Assembly (NCBI GenBank): GCA_963754045.1
Contig: CAVWEN010000002.1
Span: 1-64,000, forward strand
Length of the DNA: 64,000 nt
Source: JALZKA01 sp963754045
Lineage (GTDB): Bacteria; Actinomycetota; Thermoleophilia; Solirubrobacterales; 70-9
Reading direction: 5' to 3'
A program made the translations under genes and the position numbers. The notes below the pieces were generated by a model. It was not told where the DNA came from. It saw nothing but the letters and a program-made list of their open reading frames with translations, and did not search any database. Shown piece after piece: positions 7,679 through 16,347 of this stretch (positions are counted from its first letter, which is position 1; each line of letters begins with the position of its first letter).

Positions 7679-8176
7679 CTACGTCTGCGATCCGGGTTCT
7701 CCACCCGCGTCGCCGGGCAATTCGAAATCGCCCTGCATCGTCTCGGGGTCGAACCCGGCGTCGCGCATGTTCTGCATGATCTGCTCGCGCCAGGCGCCTG
7801 CGTCGACGTCGCCGGCCTGGAGCTGCTCGATGTTCACGTCAATGCCAGCCTGGGCGAGCGCCTGATGGATCTGCTCAACGTCGGCGGTGTTCGAGAGGTC
7901 GATCACCTGCTCCCCGCCCTGGTTGATGTGGACCTGCGCCTGGCCCGTCTGCATGGCCTTGCCGATCATCGAGAACATCGCACCGAGGTCATTCGCCCCA
8001 GCGCCAGGGCCCATCAAGCTCGAGATGTCGAACCCGGCCGCACCGGCACCCTGCACCATCTCACCGACTGGCTCTGGTGGCTGGCCGATCGGCTCGGCGC
8101 CTCCGCTGGGCACCTCGGGCTCCCGCTCGATCGCCTTGTCGTGCTGCTTGCGGCGGCTGAAGAAACCCACGCCCAC
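7679..8176 (-). CDS. hypothetical protein, Gly/Gln/Ala-rich, cytoplasmic
   Basis: 165 aa from GTG 8176 (a second GTG lies two codons later). The frame is open further upstream but would run into the divergent acyltransferase gene. The N-terminus VGVGFFSRRKQHDKA is basic, followed by a low-complexity linker and the segment VHINQGGEQVIDLSNTADVE, then short helical blocks rich in D, Q and M. There is no signal peptide or membrane segment. I recognise no family. It is 26 bp from the MBL gene and probably heads that operon. Confidence 0.6.
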   Translation of the reverse strand: MGVGFFSRRKQHDKAIEREPEVPSGGAEPIGQPPEPVGEMVQGAGAAGFDISSLMGPGAGANDLGAMFSMIGKAMQTGQAQVHINQGGEQVIDLSNTADVEQIHQALAQAGIDVNIEQLQAGDVDAGAWREQIMQNMRDAGFDPETMQGDFELPGDAGGEPGSQT

Positions 8177-8264
8177 GATGGTATCCCGGATAGGGTCGCG
8201 CCGGCATGCCAGATACGTCGTTACCACTAGGGCAAAGATCGATTCGCGACTTGCGCCGCTCACC

Positions 8265-9683
8265 GTGACTACCCCCGACCGTCTTTCCCCCTCGGACATG
8301 TCCTCGCTGCTCGCCGAACGGGGGCCGATCCACGTGCACGTGGGGGCGACGCTGGTGGTCGATGGCAAGCCGCCAGCGTTCGACGAGCTGGTCGCCCACG
8401 TCCAGAAGCGGCTGAGCCTGGTCCCTCGCTTTCGCCAGCGCGTAACGAAGACCCCGCTCGGGCTCGACAACCCGGTCTGGGCCGACGATCCCAGGTTCGA
8501 CATCCGCTGGCACGTTCGCCACACCGCCCTGCCCGCCCCAGGTTCAATCGCGCAGCTGCGCGAGTTCGCGGGCCAGTTGCTCTCCCAGCCGCTGGACTTC
8601 GACCGGCCCCTCTGGCAGCTCCACCTGGTCGAGGGGCTCGAGGGCAAGCGCCACGCCTACGTCAACAAGACCCACCACGCCCTGGTCGACGGCGTCTCGG
8701 CGGTGGACGTCGGCACGATCATCCTCGACCCGTCGCGCGACGGCACCCAGATGCCGGTCCCCGACGAGCCGTGGGAGCCCGACCAACCAAGCCAGGGAAT
8801 GCTGCTCGTGCGTGGTGCTTCGGAGCGGATCGCGCGGCCCATCCGCACCGCTCGCAAGGCGGCGCGAAGCGCGGTGACCATGCCGCGCGCAACGGCCAGC
8901 AACGTGCGACGAACAGCGGAGGGCTTCGCCGGGCTTGCTGCGGGAGGGCCGAGCGCTCCGCAGACGTTCCTGAACGCCGAGATCGGCCGCGACCGCCGGG
9001 TCGCCTTCGTCGAGACGGACCTCGACCTGCTGAAGGCGGCCCGCGGCGAGACCGGAGCGACCGTGAACGATGTGATCCTCGCCGGCGCCTCTGGCGGGTT
9101 GCGCCGCTATTTCGTCAGGCGCAACCAGAGCCTGCCCAAGCAGATCGTCGGGTTGGTGCCGATGAGCGTTCGGCGCCCGGAGGAGCAGAACGACCTCGGC
9201 AACCGGATCGCCACGCTGATGGTGCCGCTGCCGATCGCCGAGCGCGACCCCGAGGCGAGATTGCGCACGATCCACGCCGACACCGACCGGCTCAAGGCCT
9301 CACGGCAGGCTGAGGCTGCCTCGCTCGTGATCGAGGCGACGGGCTGGACTCCGCCCACGATCAACCGAGTACTTGCCGGCGCGCTCTCACGACCCCTGAA
9401 CTGGAACCTCGTCGTCTCCAATGTCCCGGGGCCGCAGGTGCCGTTCTACCTGCTGGGCCGCAAGATCAGGGCGATCTATCCCTTCGTGCCGCTCTCGCCG
9501 CAGGGGCACGCACTTTCAATCGGGGTCATCTCCTACGACGGCGGCGTCTACTTCGGGCTCGCGGGCGACCGCGACGTCATCCACGACATCGACGCGCTGG
9601 CTACCGACGTCTCATCTGCGCTCGACGAGCAGATCCGCGCCGCGGGCCTGCAGCCGAAGAGGACCGCGCACCCCGCGGCCTGA
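8265..9683 (+). CDS. WS/DGAT-type O-acyltransferase (wax ester/triacylglycerol synthesis)
   Basis: 472 aa from GTG 8265; ATG 8298 region is an alternative. The condensation-type catalytic motif HHALVDG (137-143) sits in KTHHALVDGVSAVD, and the C-terminal NVPGP and GNRIATLMVPLPI segments are typical of bacterial wax ester synthase/diacylglycerol acyltransferases (WES_acyltransf followed by DUF1298). Such enzymes move acyl groups from acyl-CoA to diacylglycerol or fatty alcohol at the membrane and support storage-lipid formation. This suits a genome with many acyl-CoA dehydrogenases. It is divergent from the hypothetical gene and convergent with the L,D-transpeptidase, with a 44-nt palindrome filling the gap. 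Confidence 0.93.
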   Translation: MTTPDRLSPSDMSSLLAERGPIHVHVGATLVVDGKPPAFDELVAHVQKRLSLVPRFRQRVTKTPLGLDNPVWADDPRFDIRWHVRHTALPAPGSIAQLREFAGQLLSQPLDFDRPLWQLHLVEGLEGKRHAYVNKTHHALVDGVSAVDVGTIILDPSRDGTQMPVPDEPWEPDQPSQGMLLVRGASERIARPIRTARKAARSAVTMPRATASNVRRTAEGFAGLAAGGPSAPQTFLNAEIGRDRRVAFVETDLDLLKAARGETGATVNDVILAGASGGLRRYFVRRNQSLPKQIVGLVPMSVRRPEEQNDLGNRIATLMVPLPIAERDPEARLRTIHADTDRLKASRQAEAASLVIEATGWTPPTINRVLAGALSRPLNWNLVVSNVPGPQVPFYLLGRKIRAIYPFVPLSPQGHALSIGVISYDGGVYFGLAGDRDVIHDIDALATDVSSALDEQIRAAGLQPKRTAHPAA

Positions 9684-9697
9684 GCCCCCCCTTCCGT

Positions 9698-9741
9698 GAA
9701 CGTCGCTCGTGGCCCTGTATAGGGCGCAACGAGCGACGTTC
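9698..9741 (-). repeat. 44-nt palindromic element, copy A
   Basis: GAACGTCGCTCGT (9698-9710) pairs perfectly with ACGAGCGACGTTC (9729-9741), and an inner stem GCCCT/AGGGC (9712-9725) has loop GTAT. It occupies the gap between two convergent genes (stops at 9683 and 9753). Its inner sequence matches copy B best when read on the minus strand. No T-run follows on either side. Confidence 0.9.
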
Positions 9742-9752
9742 GCCGCCCTGGG

Positions 9753-10529
9753 TTACTGGCGAATCGTCACCGGCGTGCCGAGCGGCAGCCGATCCACCAG
9801 CTCGCTCACGTCGGCGTCGCGCGCGCGAACGCAGCCGTTCGAGAGCGCCGAGCCGATCGGTCCGGCGGTGCCGTGGATAGCGATCCGATCGCCGCCGAGC
9901 CAGCCGGAGGGAAGCTTGAGCTGCCTGGCAGTGAGCGCGACCGCGCAGCAACCGTAGGCGGGATTGAGATCGCCGCGGAAGGTGTCGGTAACCGCGTACT
10001 CGCCGAGGGGTGTCTCAGAACCTGGGGCTCCGATCGAGACCCCGAAGCTGCGCACCTTCCTGCCCTTCACCACGAGGTCGGCCCGGTAGTCAGAGAGGTC
10101 GATGACCATCGACCACGTGACCGTTTTGGCCTTGAGTCGGCGCGAGTCGAGTTCGACCCAGGACAGATTCCCGTTCTCCCGGTACGGAGTGCGCAGTCCA
10201 GCCCAATCGCCTCGAGTCCTCGCCACCGCGAAAACCGACGGCGAGCCGAACTCGGTCTCGTCTTTGACCCGCAAGAACGACTTGCCGCCCGGCTCGTTGA
10301 AGAGCTCGACCTTACGGCCGCCCTTTACCTGGACGACGGGCTGGCCGGGACCCCGGGGGACTTCGAGGAGGTTGGACTTCGGCTCTCGAGACGCCTCGTC
10401 AACCGGCGGCACCACCTCGGCGATCGCCGGCGGCCCGATCTCTGCCCGGCCGCCGTCGTCGCACCCGACGAGGGCAGCGGCTAGCGCCAACGCCGCCGCC
10501 ACAACTGCAGGTCTTGCCGGAGTCTTCAC
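9753..10529 (-). CDS. L,D-transpeptidase (YkuD), lipoprotein
   Basis: 258 aa from GTG 10529, which has AGAGGA just upstream. The N-terminus has hydrophobic VVAAALALAAALVGC, a lipobox with the modified cysteine at about 23, so the protein is exported and anchored. The YkuD catalytic motif HGT (from H219) and SNGCVRARD (C233) are at the C-terminus. An SH3-like segment (about 70-130) precedes it. L,D-transpeptidases make 3-3 cross-links in peptidoglycan or attach proteins to it. The gene is divergent from the sulfatase, and its 3' end faces the acyltransferase across palindrome copy A. Confidence 0.92.
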   Translation of the reverse strand: MKTPARPAVVAAALALAAALVGCDDGGRAEIGPPAIAEVVPPVDEASREPKSNLLEVPRGPGQPVVQVKGGRKVELFNEPGGKSFLRVKDETEFGSPSVFAVARTRGDWAGLRTPYRENGNLSWVELDSRRLKAKTVTWSMVIDLSDYRADLVVKGRKVRSFGVSIGAPGSETPLGEYAVTDTFRGDLNPAYGCCAVALTARQLKLPSGWLGGDRIAIHGTAGPIGSALSNGCVRARDADVSELVDRLPLGTPVTIRQ

Positions 10530-10620
10530 CAGTCCTCTTCTCGTCAGCCTGGGCGCCCGCCTTGAGAGTGCACCCAAGCCCAAGGTAGCCGACAGCGGGG
10601 TACCGCTACCGTTCGGCGCG

Positions 10621-12069
10621 ATGGACCGCTGGCGTCATCGAGCGACACTCACGCTTGCGCTCACCGCGCTCGGCGTTGGCGGCTGCAGCGACTCGGACTC
10701 GGGCGAACGCGAGAAGCTGCCCGCGGCAAAGAAGGGCTCGCCGAACATCGTCGTCGTCCTCACCGACGACCAGGACGTGGCCTCGCTCGAGTTCATGCCG
10801 TACGTGAGCGAGGAGCTGGCCGCGGAAGGCACCGAGTTCAGCAGCGCCTTCGTGACGACGCCGCTCTGCTGTCCTTCGCGGGCGAGCATTCTCACCGGGC
10901 GCTACGCCCACAACCACGGCGTACTCAGCAACGAGCCTCCCGACGGCGGCTTCACCGAGTTCGACGACTCTGAGACGCTGCCCGTCTGGCTGCAAAACGT
11001 GGGTTATCGGACGGGCTATATCGGCAAGTACCTGAACGGCTATGGCTGGCTGGCGCTCGGGAACGAACCGACCTACGTCCCCCCCGGATGGTCGAGCTGG
11101 ATCGCGCTCGCCAACCACACCGAGTACCAGATGTACGGGTACGACCTGAACTTCGACGGCGAGGTTCGCTCCTATGGCGACAAGGCCGGCGCTTATCAAA
11201 CCGATGTGATCGCCGACGAGGCCGACGCCTTCATTCGCGACAACGCCGGGAGGCGCCCCTTCTTTCTCACCGTCGCGACCACCGCGCCGCACGACGAGGG
11301 GATCCTGGACGACGTCGACGACGCGCCACGAAACCCGCGCCCCGCGCCCCGCGACCTCGGCACATACGACGACGTCGAGCTGCCGCAGTCGCCCTCCTAC
11401 GACGAGTCCGACGTATCGGACAAGCCAGAGTACGTGCAGAACGAGCGCCGCCTGGACGCTGAGACCACCGACGAATACGAGACGCTCTACCGAAGCCGCG
11501 CTGAGAGCATGCTGGCGGTCGATGCAATGGTCGAGCGGCTGCGACGCACCCTCGTCCAGGCGGGGGAGGCCGAGGACACCGTCTTCGTATTCACCTCTGA
11601 CAACGGCTTCGTAATCGGGGAGCACCGCCTGAAGGGAAAGAACGTTCCCTACCCCGAGGCGACCCAGGTGCCGTTGGTGATCAGCGGGCCGGGTTTCGAG
11701 GTGGGTGCGAGACGCGAGGGCCTGGCCGCGAACATCGACCTCGTCCCCACCCTGTTGGAGCTCGCGGGCGGGGAGGCGACGACACCGGTCGACGGTGTCT
11801 CCCTGCTCGACCCGGTCGATCCGGAGCGCGAGCTGCTGATCGAGGGCTGGAGTGAGGACGGCGATTTCACGTCGCTGCAGACGCCCGATCACATCTACAC
11901 CGAGTACACGAGCGGCGAGCGCGAGCTATACGACCTGCGAGCCGATCCTCACGAGTTGGACAACCTTGCCGACGAACCGGCCACCTCCGATCTCCTCGAA
12001 GAACTGGGCCGACGCCTCGAGGCGCTCCGCGACTGCTCCGGTGACGGATGCCGCCCAGGGGAGAAGTAG
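10621..12069 (+). CDS. sulfatase family lipoprotein
   Basis: 482 aa from ATG 10621. A signal with lipobox LGVGGC (C22) predicts an exported lipoprotein. NIVVVLTDDQD gives the metal-binding aspartates (D49, D50). CCPSRASILTGRYAHNHG (C83 in CxPSR) is the type I sulfatase motif whose cysteine becomes formylglycine. TSDNGFVIGEHRL supplies the other metal ligands. It is closest in style to N-acetylglucosamine-6-sulfatase-like actinobacterial proteins, though phosphodiesterase activity also occurs in the superfamily. No formylglycine-generating enzyme is seen nearby. The flavoprotein gene starts 3 bp after its stop, suggesting co-transcription. Confidence 0.93.
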   Translation: MDRWRHRATLTLALTALGVGGCSDSDSGEREKLPAAKKGSPNIVVVLTDDQDVASLEFMPYVSEELAAEGTEFSSAFVTTPLCCPSRASILTGRYAHNHGVLSNEPPDGGFTEFDDSETLPVWLQNVGYRTGYIGKYLNGYGWLALGNEPTYVPPGWSSWIALANHTEYQMYGYDLNFDGEVRSYGDKAGAYQTDVIADEADAFIRDNAGRRPFFLTVATTAPHDEGILDDVDDAPRNPRPAPRDLGTYDDVELPQSPSYDESDVSDKPEYVQNERRLDAETTDEYETLYRSRAESMLAVDAMVERLRRTLVQAGEAEDTVFVFTSDNGFVIGEHRLKGKNVPYPEATQVPLVISGPGFEVGARREGLAANIDLVPTLLELAGGEATTPVDGVSLLDPVDPERELLIEGWSEDGDFTSLQTPDHIYTEYTSGERELYDLRADPHELDNLADEPATSDLLEELGRRLEALRDCSGDGCRPGEK

Positions 12070-12071
12070 AG

Positions 12072-13475
12072 ATGACGGGAACCGATTACCTGGTCGTTGG
12101 GGCCGGGGCGACCGGGCTCGCCTTCGCCGACTCGCTGGTAGCGGAGGATCAGAGCGCCGAACTGACCCTCGTCGATCGCCGGCCCGGCCCCGGCGGTCAC
12201 TGGCTCGACGCCTATCCGTTTGTACGCCTGCATATCCCATCTGCCTTTTACGGGGTCAACTCGATGCGGCTCGGTGCGGACCGGATTGACGAATCCGGCG
12301 AGAACGCTGGCTTCTACGAGCGTGCGACGGGCACAGAGGTCTGTGAGTACTTCGCCGAGGCAGCCTCGCGCCTGACGGACACAGGGCGGGTCCGCATTTT
12401 GACCGAGCACGAGCACCTGGGATCTGGAGACGACGGGGAACGGGTCCGCGACCTCAACACGGGCGCTATCTCCGACGTTGACGTGCGCCGCAAGCTGGTT
12501 GATGCCCGCTACCAGGAGGCATCTGTCCCGTCCACTCATCCAGGCAGATTTGACGTCGCATCCAGTGCGAACGTGGTGCCGGTCAACGACCTGCCCACGG
12601 CGGCGGAATCGGCGACGCAGTTCACGGTTCTGGGATCCGGCAAGACGGCGGTCGACGCATGCACCTGGCTCCTGGACAACGGTGTGGAGCCCGATCGCAT
12701 CCGCTGGGTCCGACCTCGCGACATGTGGTTTCACCATCGGCGCCACTTTCAACCCCTGGAATTGGTTGGCGAGAACATGGAGGGCATTTCCCTTGACGCC
12801 GAGGCCGGTGCCAACGCAACGGATATCGACGACCTGTTCGGGCGACTCGAGGACGTTGGGCGCCTGTCTCGCATCGACCCGACGGTTCGCGCGGCGATGT
12901 ACCGCGGCACGATGCTCAGCTCGGCTGAGTTCGACGCCTTGCGCCAGATCGAGGACGTTGTGAGGCTCGGCCACGTGCAGCGGATCGAGCGGGATCGCAT
13001 CGTCCTCGAGCTCGGCGAGATGGATACGAGCGCCGACGTACTGCACGTGGACTGCGCCGCCTACGGCCTGCGTGACGCCCCGGCAACCCCGATGTTCCAG
13101 GAGAACCGCATCGTGATCCAGCAGGCTCGCCAGAACTCCCCAACCTTCAACGCTGCACTTGTTGCGTTTGTCGAAGCGCACCGCGCCGATGACACTGAGC
13201 GAAACCGCCTCTGCCAGCCGAACCCCTTCCCGAGCAGCATCGACGACTGGCCCGGCATGACCCGCCGCACCTTTCAGGTCGAACAGGGCTGGCTCGGGGA
13301 GCCGGATCTTGCAGGCTGGATTTCCGAGAGCCGCCTGAACCTGCTCCGTGGCCTGCCGGAACATGCTGCCGAGCCCCGCGTCCAGGCCGCGCTCGAGCGC
13401 TTCGTAACCAATATCGGCCCGGCCACGGAACGGCTCACGGAACTCGAAGGAGCCGGTCGGCCGTGCATGGATTAA
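12072..13475 (+). CDS. NAD(P)/FAD-dependent oxidoreductase, monooxygenase-like
   Basis: 467 aa from ATG 12072, with GGGGAG upstream. The FAD-binding Rossmann motif is VVGAGATGLAFADSL and a second dinucleotide motif is TVLGSGKTAVDAC, so the architecture is that of two-dinucleotide-binding flavoproteins related to FMO and lysine/ornithine hydroxylases. PGGHWLDAYPFVRLHIPS resembles the segment after the first fold in flavin monooxygenases. The BVMO fingerprint is absent and the substrate cannot be assigned. Codon use looks slightly less GC-rich than in neighbours. It follows the sulfatase by 2 bp and ends about 50 bp before tRNA-Ser. Confidence 0.8.
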   Translation: MTGTDYLVVGAGATGLAFADSLVAEDQSAELTLVDRRPGPGGHWLDAYPFVRLHIPSAFYGVNSMRLGADRIDESGENAGFYERATGTEVCEYFAEAASRLTDTGRVRILTEHEHLGSGDDGERVRDLNTGAISDVDVRRKLVDARYQEASVPSTHPGRFDVASSANVVPVNDLPTAAESATQFTVLGSGKTAVDACTWLLDNGVEPDRIRWVRPRDMWFHHRRHFQPLELVGENMEGISLDAEAGANATDIDDLFGRLEDVGRLSRIDPTVRAAMYRGTMLSSAEFDALRQIEDVVRLGHVQRIERDRIVLELGEMDTSADVLHVDCAAYGLRDAPATPMFQENRIVIQQARQNSPTFNAALVAFVEAHRADDTERNRLCQPNPFPSSIDDWPGMTRRTFQVEQGWLGEPDLAGWISESRLNLLRGLPEHAAEPRVQAALERFVTNIGPATERLTELEGAGRPCMD

Positions 13476-13523
13476 CCGCTGCCGCGGCGGGCTCAAACGA
13501 GCCCGAGCGACCAAGCGGGTTAG

Positions 13524-13612
13524 CGGAGAGGGAGGGATTCGAACCCTCGAGAGAGCTTGCGCCCCCTACTCGCTTAGCAGGCGAGTGCCTTCAGCCACTC
13601 GGCCACCTCTCC
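13524..13612 (-). tRNA. tRNA-Ser (anticodon GCT)
   Basis: 89-nt class II tRNA on the minus strand with acceptor GGAGAGG/CCTCTCC, anticodon arm ACTCGC-CTGCTAA-GCGAGT, a long variable arm (AGGGGGCGCAAGCTCTCT region) and T-loop GGTTCGAATCC. The discriminator is G and CCA is not encoded. Confidence 0.97.
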
Positions 13613-13648
13613 GGGCGGATTGGAGTCTAGGTATACCCTCGCTCGCCG

Positions 13649-14872
13649 GTGAGCCCGCAGCCCGATCCCGCCGCGACCTACCAGCGCTACGAGACGATCT
13701 TCGCTGGGCGCGATGCGCCGTTCGCATTCGTGGACCTCGACGCGTTGCGCTCGAACGCGAGCTGGATGCTGGCCAACTCGGGTGGCCTACCGATCCGCGT
13801 GGCTTCGAAGTCGATCCGTTGCCTGACGCTGCTGCGACGCTGTCTCGACCTGGACGGGCGCTACCGCGGCGTGCTCTCCTTCACCCTGCCCGAGGCGCTG
13901 CATCTCAGCTCGGAGGGCTTTGACGACATCTTCGTCGGCTACCCCACCGCGGATCTTGGGGCGCTCGGAGACCTGGCGCGCCTGGCCCGAGAGCGGCCCG
14001 ACGACCACCCCGCGCTGATGGTCGATTCGCCGGCGCAGCTCGACCTGATCGAGGCGGCCGGAGCCAGTGCCGAGGCGCCGGTGGCGGTCGCGATCGACAT
14101 CGATCCGAGCTGGTGGGTCGCCGGTGGCCGGGTGAAGATCGGACCCAAGCGCTCGCCGATCCGAACCCCCGCGCAAGCCGGGGCGCTGGCGCGTGAGATT
14201 CGCGAGCGATCTGCGGTGAAGCTGGTGGGCGCGATGGCGTACGAGGGCCACGTCGCCGGGGTGGGCGATGCCGCACCGGGCAAGCCGCTTCGCAGCACGG
14301 CCATCCGCATGATGCAGGGCCGCTCGATGGCCGAACTGGGCCGCCGGCTGCCCGATGTCGTGGCGGCGATTCGCGCCGAGGCGCCGGACGGCCTGCGCTG
14401 GGTCAATGGGGGCGGCACCGGCAGCCTCGCACGAACCGCCGCCCTGGGCGTCGCGACCGAGTTGACCGCGGGCTCGGGCTTCTACGCGCCAGGGCTCTTT
14501 GACGCCTACCGCGCGCTCGAGCTGACACCCGCCGCGTTTTTCTGCCTGCCGGTGGTTCGCAAGCCGAGCGCCGCAACCGCGACCGCGCTGGGCGGCGGCT
14601 ATGTGGCGTCGGGTGCGCCGGGCGCCGACCGCCTGCCCGCGCCGCAGTTTCCGCCCGGCCTGCTCTACGACCGCGACGAAGCAGCGGGCGAGGTGCAAAC
14701 GCCGCTCCACGGGCGGGCGGCCGCCGCCCTCGGCGTCGGCGACCGCGTGTACATGCGCCACGCCAAGGCGGGCGAGCTTTGCGAGCGCTTCGACTCGCTG
14801 TTGCTGGTCGAGGGCAACGCGGTGGTGGACGAGGCGCCGACCTACCGCGGCGCCGGGCTCACCTTCCTCTAG
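13649..14872 (+). CDS. alanine-racemase-fold PLP enzyme (amino acid deaminase/aldolase-like)
   Basis: 407 aa, GTG start. The N-terminal domain has the alanine-racemase TIM barrel, with the PLP lysine probably in VASKSIRCL (K54). WVNGGGTGS resembles the phosphate-binding glycine loop of D-threonine aldolase/D-serine dehydratase relatives, and the C-terminal beta domain ends in VDEAPTYRGAGLTF. Members are often labelled DSD1 family or amino acid deaminase/aldolase. The substrate is uncertain, probably a D-amino acid or beta-hydroxy amino acid. It is convergent with the flavin monooxygenase, 6 bp apart. Confidence 0.82.
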   Translation: MSPQPDPAATYQRYETIFAGRDAPFAFVDLDALRSNASWMLANSGGLPIRVASKSIRCLTLLRRCLDLDGRYRGVLSFTLPEALHLSSEGFDDIFVGYPTADLGALGDLARLARERPDDHPALMVDSPAQLDLIEAAGASAEAPVAVAIDIDPSWWVAGGRVKIGPKRSPIRTPAQAGALAREIRERSAVKLVGAMAYEGHVAGVGDAAPGKPLRSTAIRMMQGRSMAELGRRLPDVVAAIRAEAPDGLRWVNGGGTGSLARTAALGVATELTAGSGFYAPGLFDAYRALELTPAAFFCLPVVRKPSAATATALGGGYVASGAPGADRLPAPQFPPGLLYDRDEAAGEVQTPLHGRAAAALGVGDRVYMRHAKAGELCERFDSLLLVEGNAVVDEAPTYRGAGLTFL

Positions 14873-14878
14873 CGACAA

Positions 14879-16345
14879 CTAGGCGGGTCTGACTCCGTTT
14901 AGCTTCGTTGAGGCGACCTCGAACTCGTCGAGCTGGGGCTCGGCGAGCGTCGCTTCAAAGCGCTCGCGGCCAAAGGGCCAGAGGATCGGCACCCCATCCG
15001 CGCCGAGGTACCAGCTGTCGCAGCCGGTGGTCCAGACCGTTCCGGGCATCGCGGCGCGGATCTCCGCCTGAAAACGCTCGAGCGCATCCATCCTCGGCGC
15101 GGCATGCGCGATCTCGCCGCGAGCGATCAGCTCGATCCACTTGATCGCGTACTCGGCCTGGCGCTCGGCGATCGGCACGAGCGAGAGGTTGCCGATCGGG
15201 CTATTGGGGCCCATCAGCATGAAAACGTTCGGAAAGCCAGGAAGGCAGACGGTGTTGTGGGCGCGCGGCTCAGGCTTCCAGAGGTCTTCGAGGGTGACGC
15301 CGTCAACCCCAACGAGGTTGACGGGACGCACGAACGCCTTGGCGTCGAAGCCGGTCGCGAGCACCAATACGTCGAGCTCGTGGAGCGCGCCGTCGGCGGT
15401 GCGCACTCCTCCCGGTTCGACGCGCTCGATCCGGTCGTCGACGACAGCAACCTCGGGATGCTGCACCGCTCCGTAGAAGTCCCCCGAAACCACGAGCCGC
15501 TTACACATTGGGGTGTAGTCGGGAGTCAGTTTGCCGCGCAGGTCGGGGTCCTTGACGCGCCTCAGGTTCAGCCGGCAGAGGCCCGAGAAGAGGCGCCGGC
15601 GCCAGCCCTCCTCGTAGGTCGCCCTGCCGAACTGATCGATCAGCCACTCGTTCATCCGATAGTTGAAGCGGGCGGGTCGTGGACGACCCATGACGGCTCG
15701 GGAGATGCGACCCAGTTCCCTGTTGGGGACTGGCAGGACCCACTGCGCGGTGCGCTGGAACATCGTCAGGTGCCCTGCGACTCCGGCGAGGGCGGTGACG
15801 ATCTGCACACCGGTTGAGCCTGTGCCGATCACGCCGATCCGCTTGCCCTCGAGCTCAACCGAATGGTCCCAGCGGGCAGAGTGGAACGCAGCGCCAGCGA
15901 AGTCGTCGAGTCCCTCAATCTGCGGATAGCGCGGGTGATGGAGCACCCCGGCCGCACAGATCAGGACATCGCAGCGGCGCGCCTCGCCGTCGGAGGCCTC
16001 GACCACCCAGCCCTCGTCTTCCCAACGTGCCTCACTCACCTCGGTGCCGAAGCGGATCCGGTCGAATACACCGTGGCGCTTCGCGCTGCGCTCGAAGTAC
16101 TCGCGGATCTCGCCACCCGGCGAGAACTGGTGCGACCACCCGGGGTTCGGTTCGAACGAGAACGAGTAGTAAGCGGACGGGACGTCGCAGGTGAGCCCGG
16201 GGTAGGTGTTCTCGCGCCAGGTGCCCCCGACCGCCCCCGCCTTCTCGAGGATCTCGAAATTCTCGAAGCCGGCCTGGCGCAGCTTGATCGCAGCGCAGAT
16301 ACCGGACATGCCCGCCCCGACGATCAGCACCCGGGGGTCGGTCAT
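14879..16345 (-). CDS. flavin-containing Baeyer-Villiger-type monooxygenase
   Basis: 488 aa. Two dinucleotide-binding motifs are present, VLIVGAGMSGICAA for FAD and IGVIGTGSTGVQIV for NADPH. Between them FAGAAFHSARWD (149-160) fits the type I Baeyer-Villiger fingerprint FxGxxxHxxxW(P/D) exactly. The C-terminal LVLATGFDAK is also typical. Such enzymes insert oxygen next to ketones to give esters or lactones; the substrate is unknown. It starts 2 bp after the stop of the acyl-CoA dehydrogenase gene on the same strand, so the two form an operon probably used in lipid, steroid or terpenoid breakdown. Confidence 0.92.
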   Translation of the reverse strand: MTDPRVLIVGAGMSGICAAIKLRQAGFENFEILEKAGAVGGTWRENTYPGLTCDVPSAYYSFSFEPNPGWSHQFSPGGEIREYFERSAKRHGVFDRIRFGTEVSEARWEDEGWVVEASDGEARRCDVLICAAGVLHHPRYPQIEGLDDFAGAAFHSARWDHSVELEGKRIGVIGTGSTGVQIVTALAGVAGHLTMFQRTAQWVLPVPNRELGRISRAVMGRPRPARFNYRMNEWLIDQFGRATYEEGWRRRLFSGLCRLNLRRVKDPDLRGKLTPDYTPMCKRLVVSGDFYGAVQHPEVAVVDDRIERVEPGGVRTADGALHELDVLVLATGFDAKAFVRPVNLVGVDGVTLEDLWKPEPRAHNTVCLPGFPNVFMLMGPNSPIGNLSLVPIAERQAEYAIKWIELIARGEIAHAAPRMDALERFQAEIRAAMPGTVWTTGCDSWYLGADGVPILWPFGRERFEATLAEPQLDEFEVASTKLNGVRPA

Positions 16346-16347
16346 CG

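Noticed and set aside
9698..9741. Palindromes as ordinary factor-independent terminators
   Set aside because: No T-run follows the stem in any copy, two copies are not between convergent genes, and the fixed 44-nt length is not expected of terminators. A Rho-assisted or structural role remains possible.
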